A program made the position numbers and the translations under genes. This document shows positions 17,978-25,878 of a DNA stretch of 47,997 nt, piece by piece. The DNA comes from Planctomycetota bacterium (GTDB lineage: Bacteria > Planctomycetota > JAJSAM01 > JAJVHW01): the NCBI GenBank assembly GCA_021414065.1, contig JAIOPE010000088.1, positions 1 to 47,997 on the forward strand. The letters run 5' to 3'. Within the stretch, counting starts at the first letter, position 1. The number at the start of each line of letters is the position of its first letter. The notes under the pieces are model-generated. The model was not told where the DNA came from, searched no databases, and was given only the letters and a program-made list of their open reading frames with translations.

Positions 17978-18331
17978 CTAGACGCGGATCTCGCCAACCT
18001 GGCGGATACGCATCGCCGCCGACTCGATCTCGATCCCGACAGGGCCGAGCTCGACGTTTCGATCCATCACCACCACGAGGAACGCCGGCCCCGTGTCGGT
18101 GAACACCATTTTCCCGTGGCTCGCCACGAGCGTGATGCGTGCATACGCCCGCATCCCGTACTTCTCAAGATTGCGCCTCGTCGAGAGAACGACGTTCGAC
18201 GCCATGGCGGCGACGAGGTCCTCCGAGAGCGACTTCGATATGTGGGAAGCCACGACGATCCCGTCGCGGGTGAGAACGAGACTGCCCTTGACGCCGACGA
18301 CGTCATTCAGCCGTCTGAGGATGCTACGCAT
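17978..18331 (-). CDS. Small Roadblock/LC7 protein (MglB-like)
   Basis: 117 aa, a complete single Roadblock domain and close to the size of MglB. Helix MRSILRRLNDVVGV is followed by strand GSLVLTRDGIVVASHISKS, helix SEDLVAAMASNVVLSTRRNLEKYG, and strands ARITLVASHGKMVFTDTGPAFLVVVMDRNVELG. The start ATG 18331 overlaps the previous gene's stop by 8 bp. The gene ends 19 bp before the GTPase start, the position that MglB takes relative to MglA. GAP activity is an inference from that arrangement and not shown by the sequence. Confidence 0.85.
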   Translation of the reverse strand: MRSILRRLNDVVGVKGSLVLTRDGIVVASHISKSLSEDLVAAMASNVVLSTRRNLEKYGMRAYARITLVASHGKMVFTDTGPAFLVVVMDRNVELGPVGIEIESAAMRIRQVGEIRV

Positions 18332-19481
18332 GAGCGCCCTCCCTGTCGGCGGCCGACATGTTGCGTGCGACCGAGTCCTGCAGGATCTCCCACAGGCGGT
18401 CGGCGCGGAGCGGTTCCGCGAACAGCATCCCGATCGTGAGCCCGCGGACGCGGGCGACCATGATGCTGCCGGCGGGTGTCTCGATCTCGACGCGCACCAG
18501 CGCGCCGGTGTCCATTCGGCGACTCGCGTCGTCCGCGGTGCCCGAGACCGACGTGACGAGATCCCCGAACTGCTTTCGGGTGAGCCCCATCCCGTCCGTG
18601 CAGTCGGCGAGGATCTCGCCGTCCTTGTCGAGCAGGATCGAGCTGCGGACACCTTCGGTGTGGCCCAACTCGGCGATCTCCAGCTTCAGGCTGTCCACGT
18701 CCACGCGGGTCCGCGATCGGACCTCGCCGGGGGCGGGGCTGCGCAGGCCGGGGAACTCGGTCGTCGCGTTGGCGAACGTGCCGATCTCCTCGATCCGCTT
18801 GGCGAGCTCCTCGAAGTCCTCTTCGGCCTCGGGCTGCTGCGCGTCGGCCTGGCCGAGCTGCCGCATGAAGTCCTGCACGTCGCGGGCGGTCGGGGTGATC
18901 GTCAGCACCGATCGGAGATGACGGCGGCAGGCGGACACGGCCCCCGTGAGCCAGTAGAGTTCCGCGAGGAGCAGGTGCGCCTTCACGTTGTGGCCGTTGA
19001 TGCGCGTCACCCGGCGCAGCGCCTGCTCCGCGAGGATGGCGTCGCGGGCGATCACGTCGAGCAGGAAGCGCTCGAGACGGATCTCGCCCTGGATCAGGTA
19101 GGGGTTCTCGTTGAGCGGGAAGCGCTCCGCACACTCCTGTGCGGTCTGGAGGGCTTCGTCGTGGCTGCCGAGTTCGCGGTAGATGCCCGCGAGTTGCGTG
19201 TAGACGACGGGGGTCGGTCGGCGCAGGACGTCATCGCGGAGCCGACGGATCTGGCCGGTCAGGCGGCCGCGCTTGGAGAAGAGGCGGACCTGGGCGAGGC
19301 GCTCCGAGTCGGGGAACGCGCGCAGGCCTTCTTCGGCGACGGCGAGGGCCTCTTCAACCGAGCCGGCTGAGATGAGGCGCTCGGCGAGGTCGCCGTAGGC
19401 AGAGGGCGACGCGTCCCGGCGCAGTCTGCTGCGCAGACGCGACAGGTCCCGCCACCGCTTCAGTTTCTCGCCGATCTTCAC
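18324..19481 (-). CDS. TPR-Roadblock fusion protein
   Basis: 385 aa. Residues 20-215 form several TPR-like helical pairs (AYGDLAERLISAGSVEEALAVAEEGLRAFP; VVYTQLAGIYRELGSHDEALQTAQECAERFP; KAHLLLAELYWLTGAVSACRRHLRSVL). An acidic linker (about 210-250) leads to a C-terminal Roadblock-like domain: SLKLEIAELGHTEGVRSSILLDKDG, TRKQFGDLVTSVSGTADDASRR, VRVEIETPAGSIMVARVRGLTIGMLF. It could bring the GTPase module to a TPR partner. A bipartite motif at 19525-19557 lies 43 bp upstream of its start. An antisense open frame covers part of it but has no family features. Confidence 0.8.
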   Translation of the reverse strand: MKIGEKLKRWRDLSRLRSRLRRDASPSAYGDLAERLISAGSVEEALAVAEEGLRAFPDSERLAQVRLFSKRGRLTGQIRRLRDDVLRRPTPVVYTQLAGIYRELGSHDEALQTAQECAERFPLNENPYLIQGEIRLERFLLDVIARDAILAEQALRRVTRINGHNVKAHLLLAELYWLTGAVSACRRHLRSVLTITPTARDVQDFMRQLGQADAQQPEAEEDFEELAKRIEEIGTFANATTEFPGLRSPAPGEVRSRTRVDVDSLKLEIAELGHTEGVRSSILLDKDGEILADCTDGMGLTRKQFGDLVTSVSGTADDASRRMDTGALVRVEIETPAGSIMVARVRGLTIGMLFAEPLRADRLWEILQDSVARNMSAADREGAHA

Positions 19482-19524
19482 AGGCTTCGTTGCCTCCGAG
19501 CCGGGTCACGCGACCCGACCAATC

Positions 19525-19557
19525 CGTATCGGGAACAGGGGTTCCTCACCTTGAGAC
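19525..19557 (-). promoter_or_regulatory. Bipartite promoter-like motif, copy A
   Basis: On the minus strand: GTCTCAAG, then 17 nt, then CCGATACG, followed 43 nt later by the TPR-Roadblock ATG. The same two octamers with the same spacing occur upstream of the DUF4388 gene at 23070-23102. TCAAG and CCGATA recall the sigma-28 (FliA) consensus, although the spacer is about 2-3 nt longer than in E. coli or Pseudomonas. Confidence 0.5.
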
Positions 19558-19566
19558 AGGACCGCG

Positions 19567-22500
19567 CTACTTCTTGAGTCCGTACACCGCGTTGTCGCCG
19601 GCGCCGAACACGATGAAGGTCTCCGAGACGACGGGACGCGTCGTGATGGGGATCTGCTTCTTGTCCGAGCCGGGGATGCGGAAGTCGAAGAGCCGCTCCG
19701 GCTGCGCGCCGGAGACGTCGATCGCCCACAGGGTGCCGGCCGTGTCGCCGACGTAGAGCACGCCGCCGTCGATCGCGGGCTCGGCGAGGATGCGCACGCC
19801 CGCGTCGAGTCGCAGCGTCTGCGACGACTGCAACTGGTCGCCGACGACCTTGATGCTCTCGATCTCGCCTTCCTCCGTGACGGCGTAGACGACGCCCTGC
19901 CAGACCATGGGGGCGTGGCGGACGTTGCCGTCCACGGTGAACGACGATCGCACCTGGAACGTCTGACGGTCGATCATGACGATGCGCGTCTGCGTGCGGT
20001 CCGTGCGGCACGCGCCGAAGACGAACTGCCCCGCGGCGGTGATGCCGGTCGTGAGCACGACCGTGGCGCCCGCGTCCTTGATCTGCCCGGCGCGGCGCTC
20101 GGCGCCGGTCGCCGGGTCGATCGCGCACAGCGTGCCGTCGCCGGCGACCGCCAGGATCTCGCCGCCGTCGATCACGGGCGCCGTCGCGAAGCCCCGCGAC
20201 CGCCCGGGGCCGGACGCGGGGTAGGTCCACGACTTCGAGCGCGACTTCACGCTGTACGCGGTCAGGTGGCCGCCGAGGTCGGGGTAGATCGCGAGGTCCT
20301 TCCACTGCACCGGATCGGCCTGGACCTTGTCGGGCAGCGGCTCGCGCGCCAGGGCTTCGCCCGTCGAGAGGCGGTAGGGGAAGAGCATCCCGTCGTAGCT
20401 CGCGAGGATCACGACGTCGTCGAAGACCAGCGGCCGGACCTGCACGCCGCCGCCGCTCTTCGTCGCGAGGCCGCCGCGCGAAGCGCCGATGAGGTCGAAT
20501 GTCCCGGCTTCGTTGCCCCGGGTGGGCACGATCAGTCGGTCCGCGGTGATGGCGGGCGCGCCGACGAGCTTCGCGCCGAGCGCCGGAGTCCGGAATGCGA
20601 GGTCTTTGTGCAGGACCTCCTCGATCGAGAGCCGGAGGCTTGCACGGAGCTTGCTGCGGTCGAGGCGGTCGAGTGCCTGGACGTCGATCGTCGCCGCCTG
20701 GAAACCGTCGCGCACGAGTCGCACGGTGGCCTGCTTCTGGACGGGGAGGCTCAGGACCGCCGGCGTGGCGAGACCGGTGTCTTCGTCGTTCACGAGGATC
20801 CGCGCGCCCGCCGGGCGGGACGAGATCGTGCGGGGGATCTGGATCTGCTCGACGATGTCGGACGTCGGCAGGAACTTGGTGAGGAACTCGATGGTCAGCG
20901 TCTGCGCCGCCGCGAGGTCGTTGCGCGACATCAGCGTGGCGGTCTCGGTCTTCATCGTCTCGAACGCCGCGAGGACCTCGGCGACGTTGCGGGCGTACGC
21001 CTGCGCCTTCTGCCCCCGGTCGCTGCTCTGCCAGGACGGCACGGCTTCCGCGACGGAGTTGATCTCGCGCAGCATCTGGTCGAGTTCGACCATCGAGTAC
21101 GCCGGCGGCCAGGGTTCGAGCTTGTCGTAGAGGTCGTCCACCGTGCGCTTCAGCGCGCCGCGGAGCTTGTCCTCCTGGATCGCAACGTTGGCGCTCTTGC
21201 GGTCGATCGCCTGCGCCGCGTCGTGCGCCTGCTCCACGTCGGGCACGGCCGGGTAGCGGCCCGCGAGCGCGTGGAACGCCTGCACTGCGTCGTTGGCCCT
21301 GGTCCGCACGTCGCTGCGATGCGGCGCGCCGACCTGCAGCTCGCGCGCCATGCTCGCTGCGCTGCCGTAGGCGCCCGCCAGCCGGCGCGAGTTCGCCTCG
21401 AGCTCGTCCAGGATGGTGTCGTTGCGCTTGTGGAGGTCGGCGAGTTCGGAGCCGAACGCCGAGACGCTCGCGATCTGCTCCTGCTTCTGGTCCTGGTACC
21501 ACTGCCACGCGCGGAAGCCGCCGACGGACCCGACGACCAGGAGCACGCCCGCCGCGATCCCGAGGCGAATGCCGCGCTGGCGCATCCGCTTCTTCGACAG
21601 GATCTGGTTGAGTTTCGACTGGGCGTCCTCGCGTGTCCGGTCGATCTGGAGGATCTTCCGGTAGATGCGCTCCGCCGCGTCGTAGTCGCGCAGGGCGAGT
21701 GCCGTCTCGGCGAGCGCGTCGTACTCGGCGATCGCCTCCCCGGGCATGCCGCTCTGCAGGTAGACCTGGATCAGTCGGTTGCGGAGGTCCTGGTCCTCCG
21801 GCCCGAGGGCGACCACGCGGTGGAGTACCTGGATCGCGCGGCTCTGCCGGCCGAGCTCGCCGTAGATCTCAGCGAGAAGCTTGCCCTGCGCGATGATGCT
21901 GGGCGCGTGCTGCTCGAGCCCGTCCGGGTTCGCCGAGAACAGCTCGATCATCCGGTCCGCGGCACCGAGGTCGGTGGGAAGGAACTCAACGATCCGCCGG
22001 TACGTCTCGAACGACTGCACGCGGTCGCCCGCCGACGCGAGGATCTCCGCGTAGACCTTGTAGTGGAAGGCCGCGCGCTCGAGCTGGTGGCGACCCTCGA
22101 ACACCTCCGCGAGCTGACGGTGCATCTCGGGCGAGTCGCCCTTCAGCGCCACGAGCCGCGACAGGTACTTCACCGCCGCGTCGGCGTCGCTCGCGGTGAG
22201 CGCGTCCTGCGCCTCGCGGCGCAGATCGGGGACCGGCAGCGTCTCGACGGCTCCGCCCTCGAGCAGGAGTGCGAGCATCTTGGTGACTTCGAACCGGTTC
22301 ACGTACGAGGCCTGGATGATCTCTTCGACGCTCCTGCGCCCGTCCACCGCGGCGAGGACCTTGCCGGAGAACGTCTGGGCGAAGATCTCGTCGTCGAGGC
22401 CGACGTTCCGGCCCGTGTAGCGGAAGATCTCGTCGGTGGAGGGGATCACTCGCTGGATCCACTCCCACTCGTCCACGCGCTTGGCAGCCTCCATGATCAG

Positions 22501-22962
22501 GCTGTTCACGTTGAAGGTCAGCCGGGCGACGCCGTCGCTTCCGAGGAACTCGTCGTCCGGCGGCCCCTCGACGAACTCGAACTGCGCGTCCTTCCAGATG
22601 AAGAGGCTGTAGACCTCCTCCTCGATCTGGGTCTTCAGCGCATCCTCGATGTCGGTGCGCGTGACCACCCCGTGCTCCACGAGGACCTGCCCGAGCATCC
22701 GGCCGGCGGAGTCGTCCTGCGACTTCAGCGCGTCCCGCAACTGCTCCGGCGTGATCTTGTCGGTGCGCATGAGGATGCGGCCGAGCGTGTCCGGCTTGTG
22801 CTTCCCGCGGGTCAGCATCGAGACGCCGTCGCGGCCGAAGTAGATCGCCTTGCGGCTCTGCCCGTCGAAGATGTACAGCGTGCCCTCACGCTGGTTCATC
22901 GAGAGCATCTGGAAGATGTTCGCGAGATCGACGGAGTTGAGGTTGCCCTTCAGGGACGTCAT
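19567..22962 (-). CDS. DUF4388-TPR-TM-PEGA-beta-propeller protein
   Basis: 1131 aa with five parts. Residues 1-135 are a DUF4388/PATAN-type domain merging into a GspE/MshE-N-like segment (LGRILMRTDKITPEQLRDAL, LGQVLVEHGVVTRTDIEDAL). Residues 245-450 are TPR-like. A single transmembrane helix lies near 465-484 (LGIAAGVLLVVGSVGGF), so the N-terminal half is cytoplasmic. Residues 485-700 are helical and probably coiled. A PEGA domain sits near 705-765 (SSRPAGARILVNDEDTG). A PQQ-like beta-propeller fills 785-1131 with repeated VIDGGEILAVAGDGTLCAIDPATG-type blades. The ATG at 22962 is preceded by GGAGG; the frame upstream of it is non-coding. It heads the GTPase/Roadblock cluster. The layout suggests an envelope-spanning sensor or scaffold, which is inference. 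Confidence 0.85.
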   Translation of the reverse strand: MTSLKGNLNSVDLANIFQMLSMNQREGTLYIFDGQSRKAIYFGRDGVSMLTRGKHKPDTLGRILMRTDKITPEQLRDALKSQDDSAGRMLGQVLVEHGVVTRTDIEDALKTQIEEEVYSLFIWKDAQFEFVEGPPDDEFLGSDGVARLTFNVNSLIMEAAKRVDEWEWIQRVIPSTDEIFRYTGRNVGLDDEIFAQTFSGKVLAAVDGRRSVEEIIQASYVNRFEVTKMLALLLEGGAVETLPVPDLRREAQDALTASDADAAVKYLSRLVALKGDSPEMHRQLAEVFEGRHQLERAAFHYKVYAEILASAGDRVQSFETYRRIVEFLPTDLGAADRMIELFSANPDGLEQHAPSIIAQGKLLAEIYGELGRQSRAIQVLHRVVALGPEDQDLRNRLIQVYLQSGMPGEAIAEYDALAETALALRDYDAAERIYRKILQIDRTREDAQSKLNQILSKKRMRQRGIRLGIAAGVLLVVGSVGGFRAWQWYQDQKQEQIASVSAFGSELADLHKRNDTILDELEANSRRLAGAYGSAASMARELQVGAPHRSDVRTRANDAVQAFHALAGRYPAVPDVEQAHDAAQAIDRKSANVAIQEDKLRGALKRTVDDLYDKLEPWPPAYSMVELDQMLREINSVAEAVPSWQSSDRGQKAQAYARNVAEVLAAFETMKTETATLMSRNDLAAAQTLTIEFLTKFLPTSDIVEQIQIPRTISSRPAGARILVNDEDTGLATPAVLSLPVQKQATVRLVRDGFQAATIDVQALDRLDRSKLRASLRLSIEEVLHKDLAFRTPALGAKLVGAPAITADRLIVPTRGNEAGTFDLIGASRGGLATKSGGGVQVRPLVFDDVVILASYDGMLFPYRLSTGEALAREPLPDKVQADPVQWKDLAIYPDLGGHLTAYSVKSRSKSWTYPASGPGRSRGFATAPVIDGGEILAVAGDGTLCAIDPATGAERRAGQIKDAGATVVLTTGITAAGQFVFGACRTDRTQTRIVMIDRQTFQVRSSFTVDGNVRHAPMVWQGVVYAVTEEGEIESIKVVGDQLQSSQTLRLDAGVRILAEPAIDGGVLYVGDTAGTLWAIDVSGAQPERLFDFRIPGSDKKQIPITTRPVVSETFIVFGAGDNAVYGLKK

Positions 22963-23069
22963 GGCGCCCCTCCGTCGGATCGAGTGTTCGGGCAGGTCGT
23001 GCGCGCCAAGACTCCTCCGCCTCTTCGCCTCGGGGTCCCGCTCCGTCGCGGGAAGCCGTTGGCCTCGGT

Positions 23070-23102
23070 CGTATCGGACCGGTGCTTCCCTCATCTTGAG
23101 AC
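23070..23102 (-). promoter_or_regulatory. Bipartite promoter-like motif, copy B
   Basis: Second copy of GTCTCAAG-N17-CCGATACG, 108 nt upstream of the DUF4388 gene start. The two octamers are identical to copy A at 19525-19557, and the TGAGG following the first octamer is also shared, while the remaining spacer differs. That pattern fits selection on two contact boxes rather than a recent duplication. The 188-bp gap 22963-23150 separates divergent genes; nothing else recognisable is in it. Confidence 0.5.
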
Positions 23103-23150
23103 GGCACCTGTCGTTTCGGGGGCGCGCCGCCCGGCGGTAGAACGGACCGC

Positions 23151-23774
23151 ATGGACGACCGCTTTCTCCCCCTTTCGCGTCTCGCCGGGGCCGCCGCACG
23201 CGGCGACGGGCCCGGTGTGCGAGAAGCCGTTCGCGACGCCCTGGCGGCTGGATGCTCCCCGACGGAGGTCCGCGAGGCCCTGCGGACGGTCCATCTCTTC
23301 TGCGGGTTCCCACGCGCGCTCGACGCCCTGGTCGCCGCCGCGCCTGAGCTCGGGGCGCCTCCGGAAGGGGACGACGTGGAACTCGGCGCAGCCGACGCCG
23401 GGGCGGAGCGCGAGCTCTTCCGGCGCCGCGGCCGGGCGCTCTTCGACCGCGTCTACGGCGCCGGCGCCGCGAAGGTCCACGCGAGACTCGTCGCCCTCGA
23501 CCCCGCCCTGACGTCTTGGGTCGTCGAGGACGCGTACGGTCGCGTGCTCGCACGAGAAGCTCTCGCGCCCGCCCAGCGCGAGCGCCTCGCCGCCGTGTTG
23601 CTCGCCGCTCAGGGGCTGCGCAACCAGCTCGCCGGGCACGTCCGAGGGGCGCTCAACTGCGGCGCGACGGAGGCGGAAGTGCTGGCGTCGCTCGGCACGG
23701 CGTCCCCGTGGATCTCGACCGCTGACCTCGACGCCGCCCGGACGGCGCTCCGCGGCGGGCAGCGGTCCGCGTAG
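23151..23774 (+). CDS. Carboxymuconolactone decarboxylase-like (CMD/AhpD-type) protein
   Basis: 207 aa, all helical, made of two CMD-like repeats. The first holds REAVRDALAAGCSPTEVREALRTVHLFCGFPRALDAL (about 25-60). The second holds VLLAAQGLRNQLAGHVRGALNCGATEAEVLASLGTA (about 145-185). The family includes decarboxylases and AhpD-like peroxidase partners that use a CxxC pair. Here Cys residues are single (HLFCGF, LNCGAT) with no CxxC, so AhpD-type disulfide reduction is doubtful and the reaction is unknown. It lies 10 bp upstream of psd in the same direction and is probably the first gene of that operon. Confidence 0.75.
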   Translation: MDDRFLPLSRLAGAAARGDGPGVREAVRDALAAGCSPTEVREALRTVHLFCGFPRALDALVAAAPELGAPPEGDDVELGAADAGAERELFRRRGRALFDRVYGAGAAKVHARLVALDPALTSWVVEDAYGRVLAREALAPAQRERLAAVLLAAQGLRNQLAGHVRGALNCGATEAEVLASLGTASPWISTADLDAARTALRGGQRSA

Positions 23775-23784
23775 CCTTCCCACG

Positions 23785-24489
23785 ATGAGCCGAACGTCGC
23801 GTAGCATGCTGCGTCTCCCGTTCACCCCGTACGGTGCGTCCGACCTGATCATCGCCACGATCGCGTGCCTCGGTACCGTCGCGGTGTGCGTCTGGTTCGC
23901 GCCGGTCGCGCCCGGGCTGTGGGCTCTGGCGGGCATCGCCTTCGTCGTGTGGCTGCTGCTCGTCAACTTCTTCCGCGATCCCGAGCGGGTGACGCCGAAG
24001 GGGCGCCTCCTCGTGATCTCGCCTGCCGACGGCGTCGTCCAGGACCTGGAAGACGTGGACGAGCCGCGGTTCCTGAAGGGACGGGCCTCCCGCATCGGCA
24101 TCTTCCTCTCGCCCCTCGACGTTCACGTGAACCGCATGCCGATGGACTGCGTGGTCGTGGACCGCCACTACCAGGTGGGCAAGATGCTGAAGGCGTTCGA
24201 CCCGCGCGCGATCACGGAGAACGAGTCGGCCGCCGCCGGGATCGAAGTGCTCGACGGCAAGGCGCGCATGATCGTCCGACAGGTGACGGGCGCCGTTGCG
24301 AGGCGGATCGTGTGCCCGGTCAAGCCGGGGGACCGGATCGCGGCCGGCGAACGCTACGGCATGATCAAGTTCGGCTCGCGCACCGAGGTCTGGGTCCCGA
24401 AGAGCCTGCAGATCCGCTGGGCCGTCGCCATCGGCGACCGGGTGGTGGGCGGCCAGACGATCCTAGGCGAACTGGAGGAGCCTCGATGA
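23785..24489 (+). CDS. psd: Phosphatidylserine decarboxylase (short type)
   Basis: Converts phosphatidylserine to phosphatidylethanolamine. It is 234 aa, matching the short, proteobacterial/archaeal-type Psd family. Two hydrophobic segments (about 20-60) lie before the catalytic part. SPADGVV (79-85), FLSPLDVHVNRMP (107-119) and the self-cleavage site KFGSRTEVWVP with Gly197-Ser198 are intact, so the pyruvoyl group should form from Ser198. The next gene, pssA, overlaps its stop by 4 bp (ATGA) and supplies its substrate. Confidence 0.93.
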   Translation: MSRTSRSMLRLPFTPYGASDLIIATIACLGTVAVCVWFAPVAPGLWALAGIAFVVWLLLVNFFRDPERVTPKGRLLVISPADGVVQDLEDVDEPRFLKGRASRIGIFLSPLDVHVNRMPMDCVVVDRHYQVGKMLKAFDPRAITENESAAAGIEVLDGKARMIVRQVTGAVARRIVCPVKPGDRIAAGERYGMIKFGSRTEVWVPKSLQIRWAVAIGDRVVGGQTILGELEEPR

Positions 24490-25388
24490 GCGATCCCCTG
24501 CCCGGGACGAGGCGCACGCCCGGCGCGCGGGTCCCCGGCGACCTCCCCGCCGCCGCACCGCGCCGGCGGCTCCGGCTCTCGATCCTGCCGACGATGTGTA
24601 CGCTCGGGAACTCGGTGTGCGGGTTCCTCGCGATCTGTTACGCGGCCGAGGCGTCCACGCTCTGCGCGGCAGACGCGACGCGGGCCGCCGGCTCGGCGCG
24701 ACTCGCGCTGGCCGGTTGGATGCTCCTCCTCGGCATGGTCTTCGACGCGCTCGACGGCCGGATCGCGCGACTCACGCGCTCCACGTCGAACTTCGGCGGC
24801 GCGCTCGACAGCCTCGCGGATGTCGTGAGCTTCGGCATGGCGCCTGCGCTGATCGCGAAGGTCCTCTGCCTCGACGTGCTCGGGTGGTCGGAGACGCGCG
24901 TGGTGTTCGTCACCGCGGCCTTCTTCGCCTGCTGCGCGACGCTGCGCCTCGCCCGCTACAACGCAGAGCACGAGGAGCCGGACCAGTCGGTCACGCAGTT
25001 CAACGGACTCCCGACTCCCGGCGCCGCGGGGGTGATCATCGGGCTCGCGATCTCGCACGAGACGCTGCTCCGCTGGGCCGACCTCTCGGCGCCCGCGATG
25101 GTGCTCGCCGCGCAGGTGGTCTCGCTGGTCCTGCTGCTGGGACTCGGCCTGCTGATGGTCTCCCGCGTCCCGTTCGTCCACTTCGCGAACAAGTTCCTCA
25201 CCGGGCGCCGCCCTGTCGGCCGCGTGGCGCTCCTGCTGCTCGTCATGGGCCTGATGTACGCCACGAAGGCGCCGGATGTGGTCTGCGCCGGAGGCTTCCT
25301 CGCGTACGCGCTCTCCGGCCCGCTCGCGGTGATCCCCCGTCTGCTGCGGCGCAAGCCCGGCGAGCCCGCGCCCGATCTCTTCGAGTGA
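24486..25388 (+). CDS. pssA: CDP-diacylglycerol-serine O-phosphatidyltransferase
   Basis: Makes phosphatidylserine from CDP-diacylglycerol and serine. It is 300 aa and a multi-pass membrane protein. The CDP-alcohol phosphatidyltransferase signature is exact: DGRIAR-x8-G-x3-D-x3-D spanning DALDGRIARLTRSTSNFGGA and LDSLADVVSFG (about residues 91-120), plus the PssA-type opening LPTMCTLGNSVCGFLAI. A 30-residue basic, Pro-rich N-terminal extension precedes the first helix. It is translationally coupled to psd, so both steps of phosphatidylethanolamine synthesis sit together. Confidence 0.93.
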   Translation: MSDPLPGTRRTPGARVPGDLPAAAPRRRLRLSILPTMCTLGNSVCGFLAICYAAEASTLCAADATRAAGSARLALAGWMLLLGMVFDALDGRIARLTRSTSNFGGALDSLADVVSFGMAPALIAKVLCLDVLGWSETRVVFVTAAFFACCATLRLARYNAEHEEPDQSVTQFNGLPTPGAAGVIIGLAISHETLLRWADLSAPAMVLAAQVVSLVLLLGLGLLMVSRVPFVHFANKFLTGRRPVGRVALLLLVMGLMYATKAPDVVCAGGFLAYALSGPLAVIPRLLRRKPGEPAPDLFE

Positions 25389-25404
25389 CCAGGCGGCCCG
25401 GACC

Positions 25405-25878
25405 ATGACACGGGCACTCATCGCGCTCGGATCGAACCTCGGCGACCGCGAGGGCAACGTGCGCGCCGCCCTCCGGCACCTCGCAACGTCGGGCGCCGTA
25501 CGGGTACTCCGCGTCAGCGCGATGATCGACACGGACCCGCTCGTCGTTCCGGGGCACCAGGGCCCGCCGCCCCCGCGCTTCCTGAACGGCGCGGCCGTGA
25601 TCGACACCTCGCTCGCGCCGCGCGATCTGCTCGCCGCCCTGAAGGCAGCCGAGCGGGCCGTGGGGCGACGCGCCGCGGAGCGCTGGGCGCCGCGCGAGGC
25701 CGATCTCGATCTTCTTCTGTACGGCGACCAGGTCGTGGATTCGGACGACCTCGTCGTGCCGCACCCCGGGATGGCGCAGCGGCGGTTCGTCCTCGCGCCC
25801 GCGGCCGAGATCGCGCCGAAGATGCGGCACCCGTTGCTCGGCCGTACGGTGGAGGAACTCCTGGAGGACCTGCAATGA
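25405..25878 (+). CDS. folK: 2-amino-4-hydroxy-6-hydroxymethyldihydropteridine pyrophosphokinase
   Basis: HPPK of folate synthesis: transfers pyrophosphate from ATP to hydroxymethyldihydropterin. It is 157 aa, the normal length for the stand-alone enzyme. Opening ALIALGSNLGDREGNV and the signature RWAPREADLDLLLYGD carry the pterin, ATP and magnesium residues, and VVPHPGMAQRRFVLAPAAEIAP is the conserved C-terminal stretch. Its stop overlaps the panC ATG by 4 bp, a folK-panC link seen in several bacterial groups. Confidence 0.93.
   Translation: MTRALIALGSNLGDREGNVRAALRHLATSGAVRVLRVSAMIDTDPLVVPGHQGPPPPRFLNGAAVIDTSLAPRDLLAALKAAERAVGRRAAERWAPREADLDLLLYGDQVVDSDDLVVPHPGMAQRRFVLAPAAEIAPKMRHPLLGRTVEELLEDLQ

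Noticed and set aside
19915..23511. 1198-codon plus-strand open frame antisense to the DUF4388 gene
   Set aside because: The protein is Arg/Val/Asp repetitive with no fold-like pattern. The opposite strand encodes recognisable domains throughout, with a good ribosome binding site.
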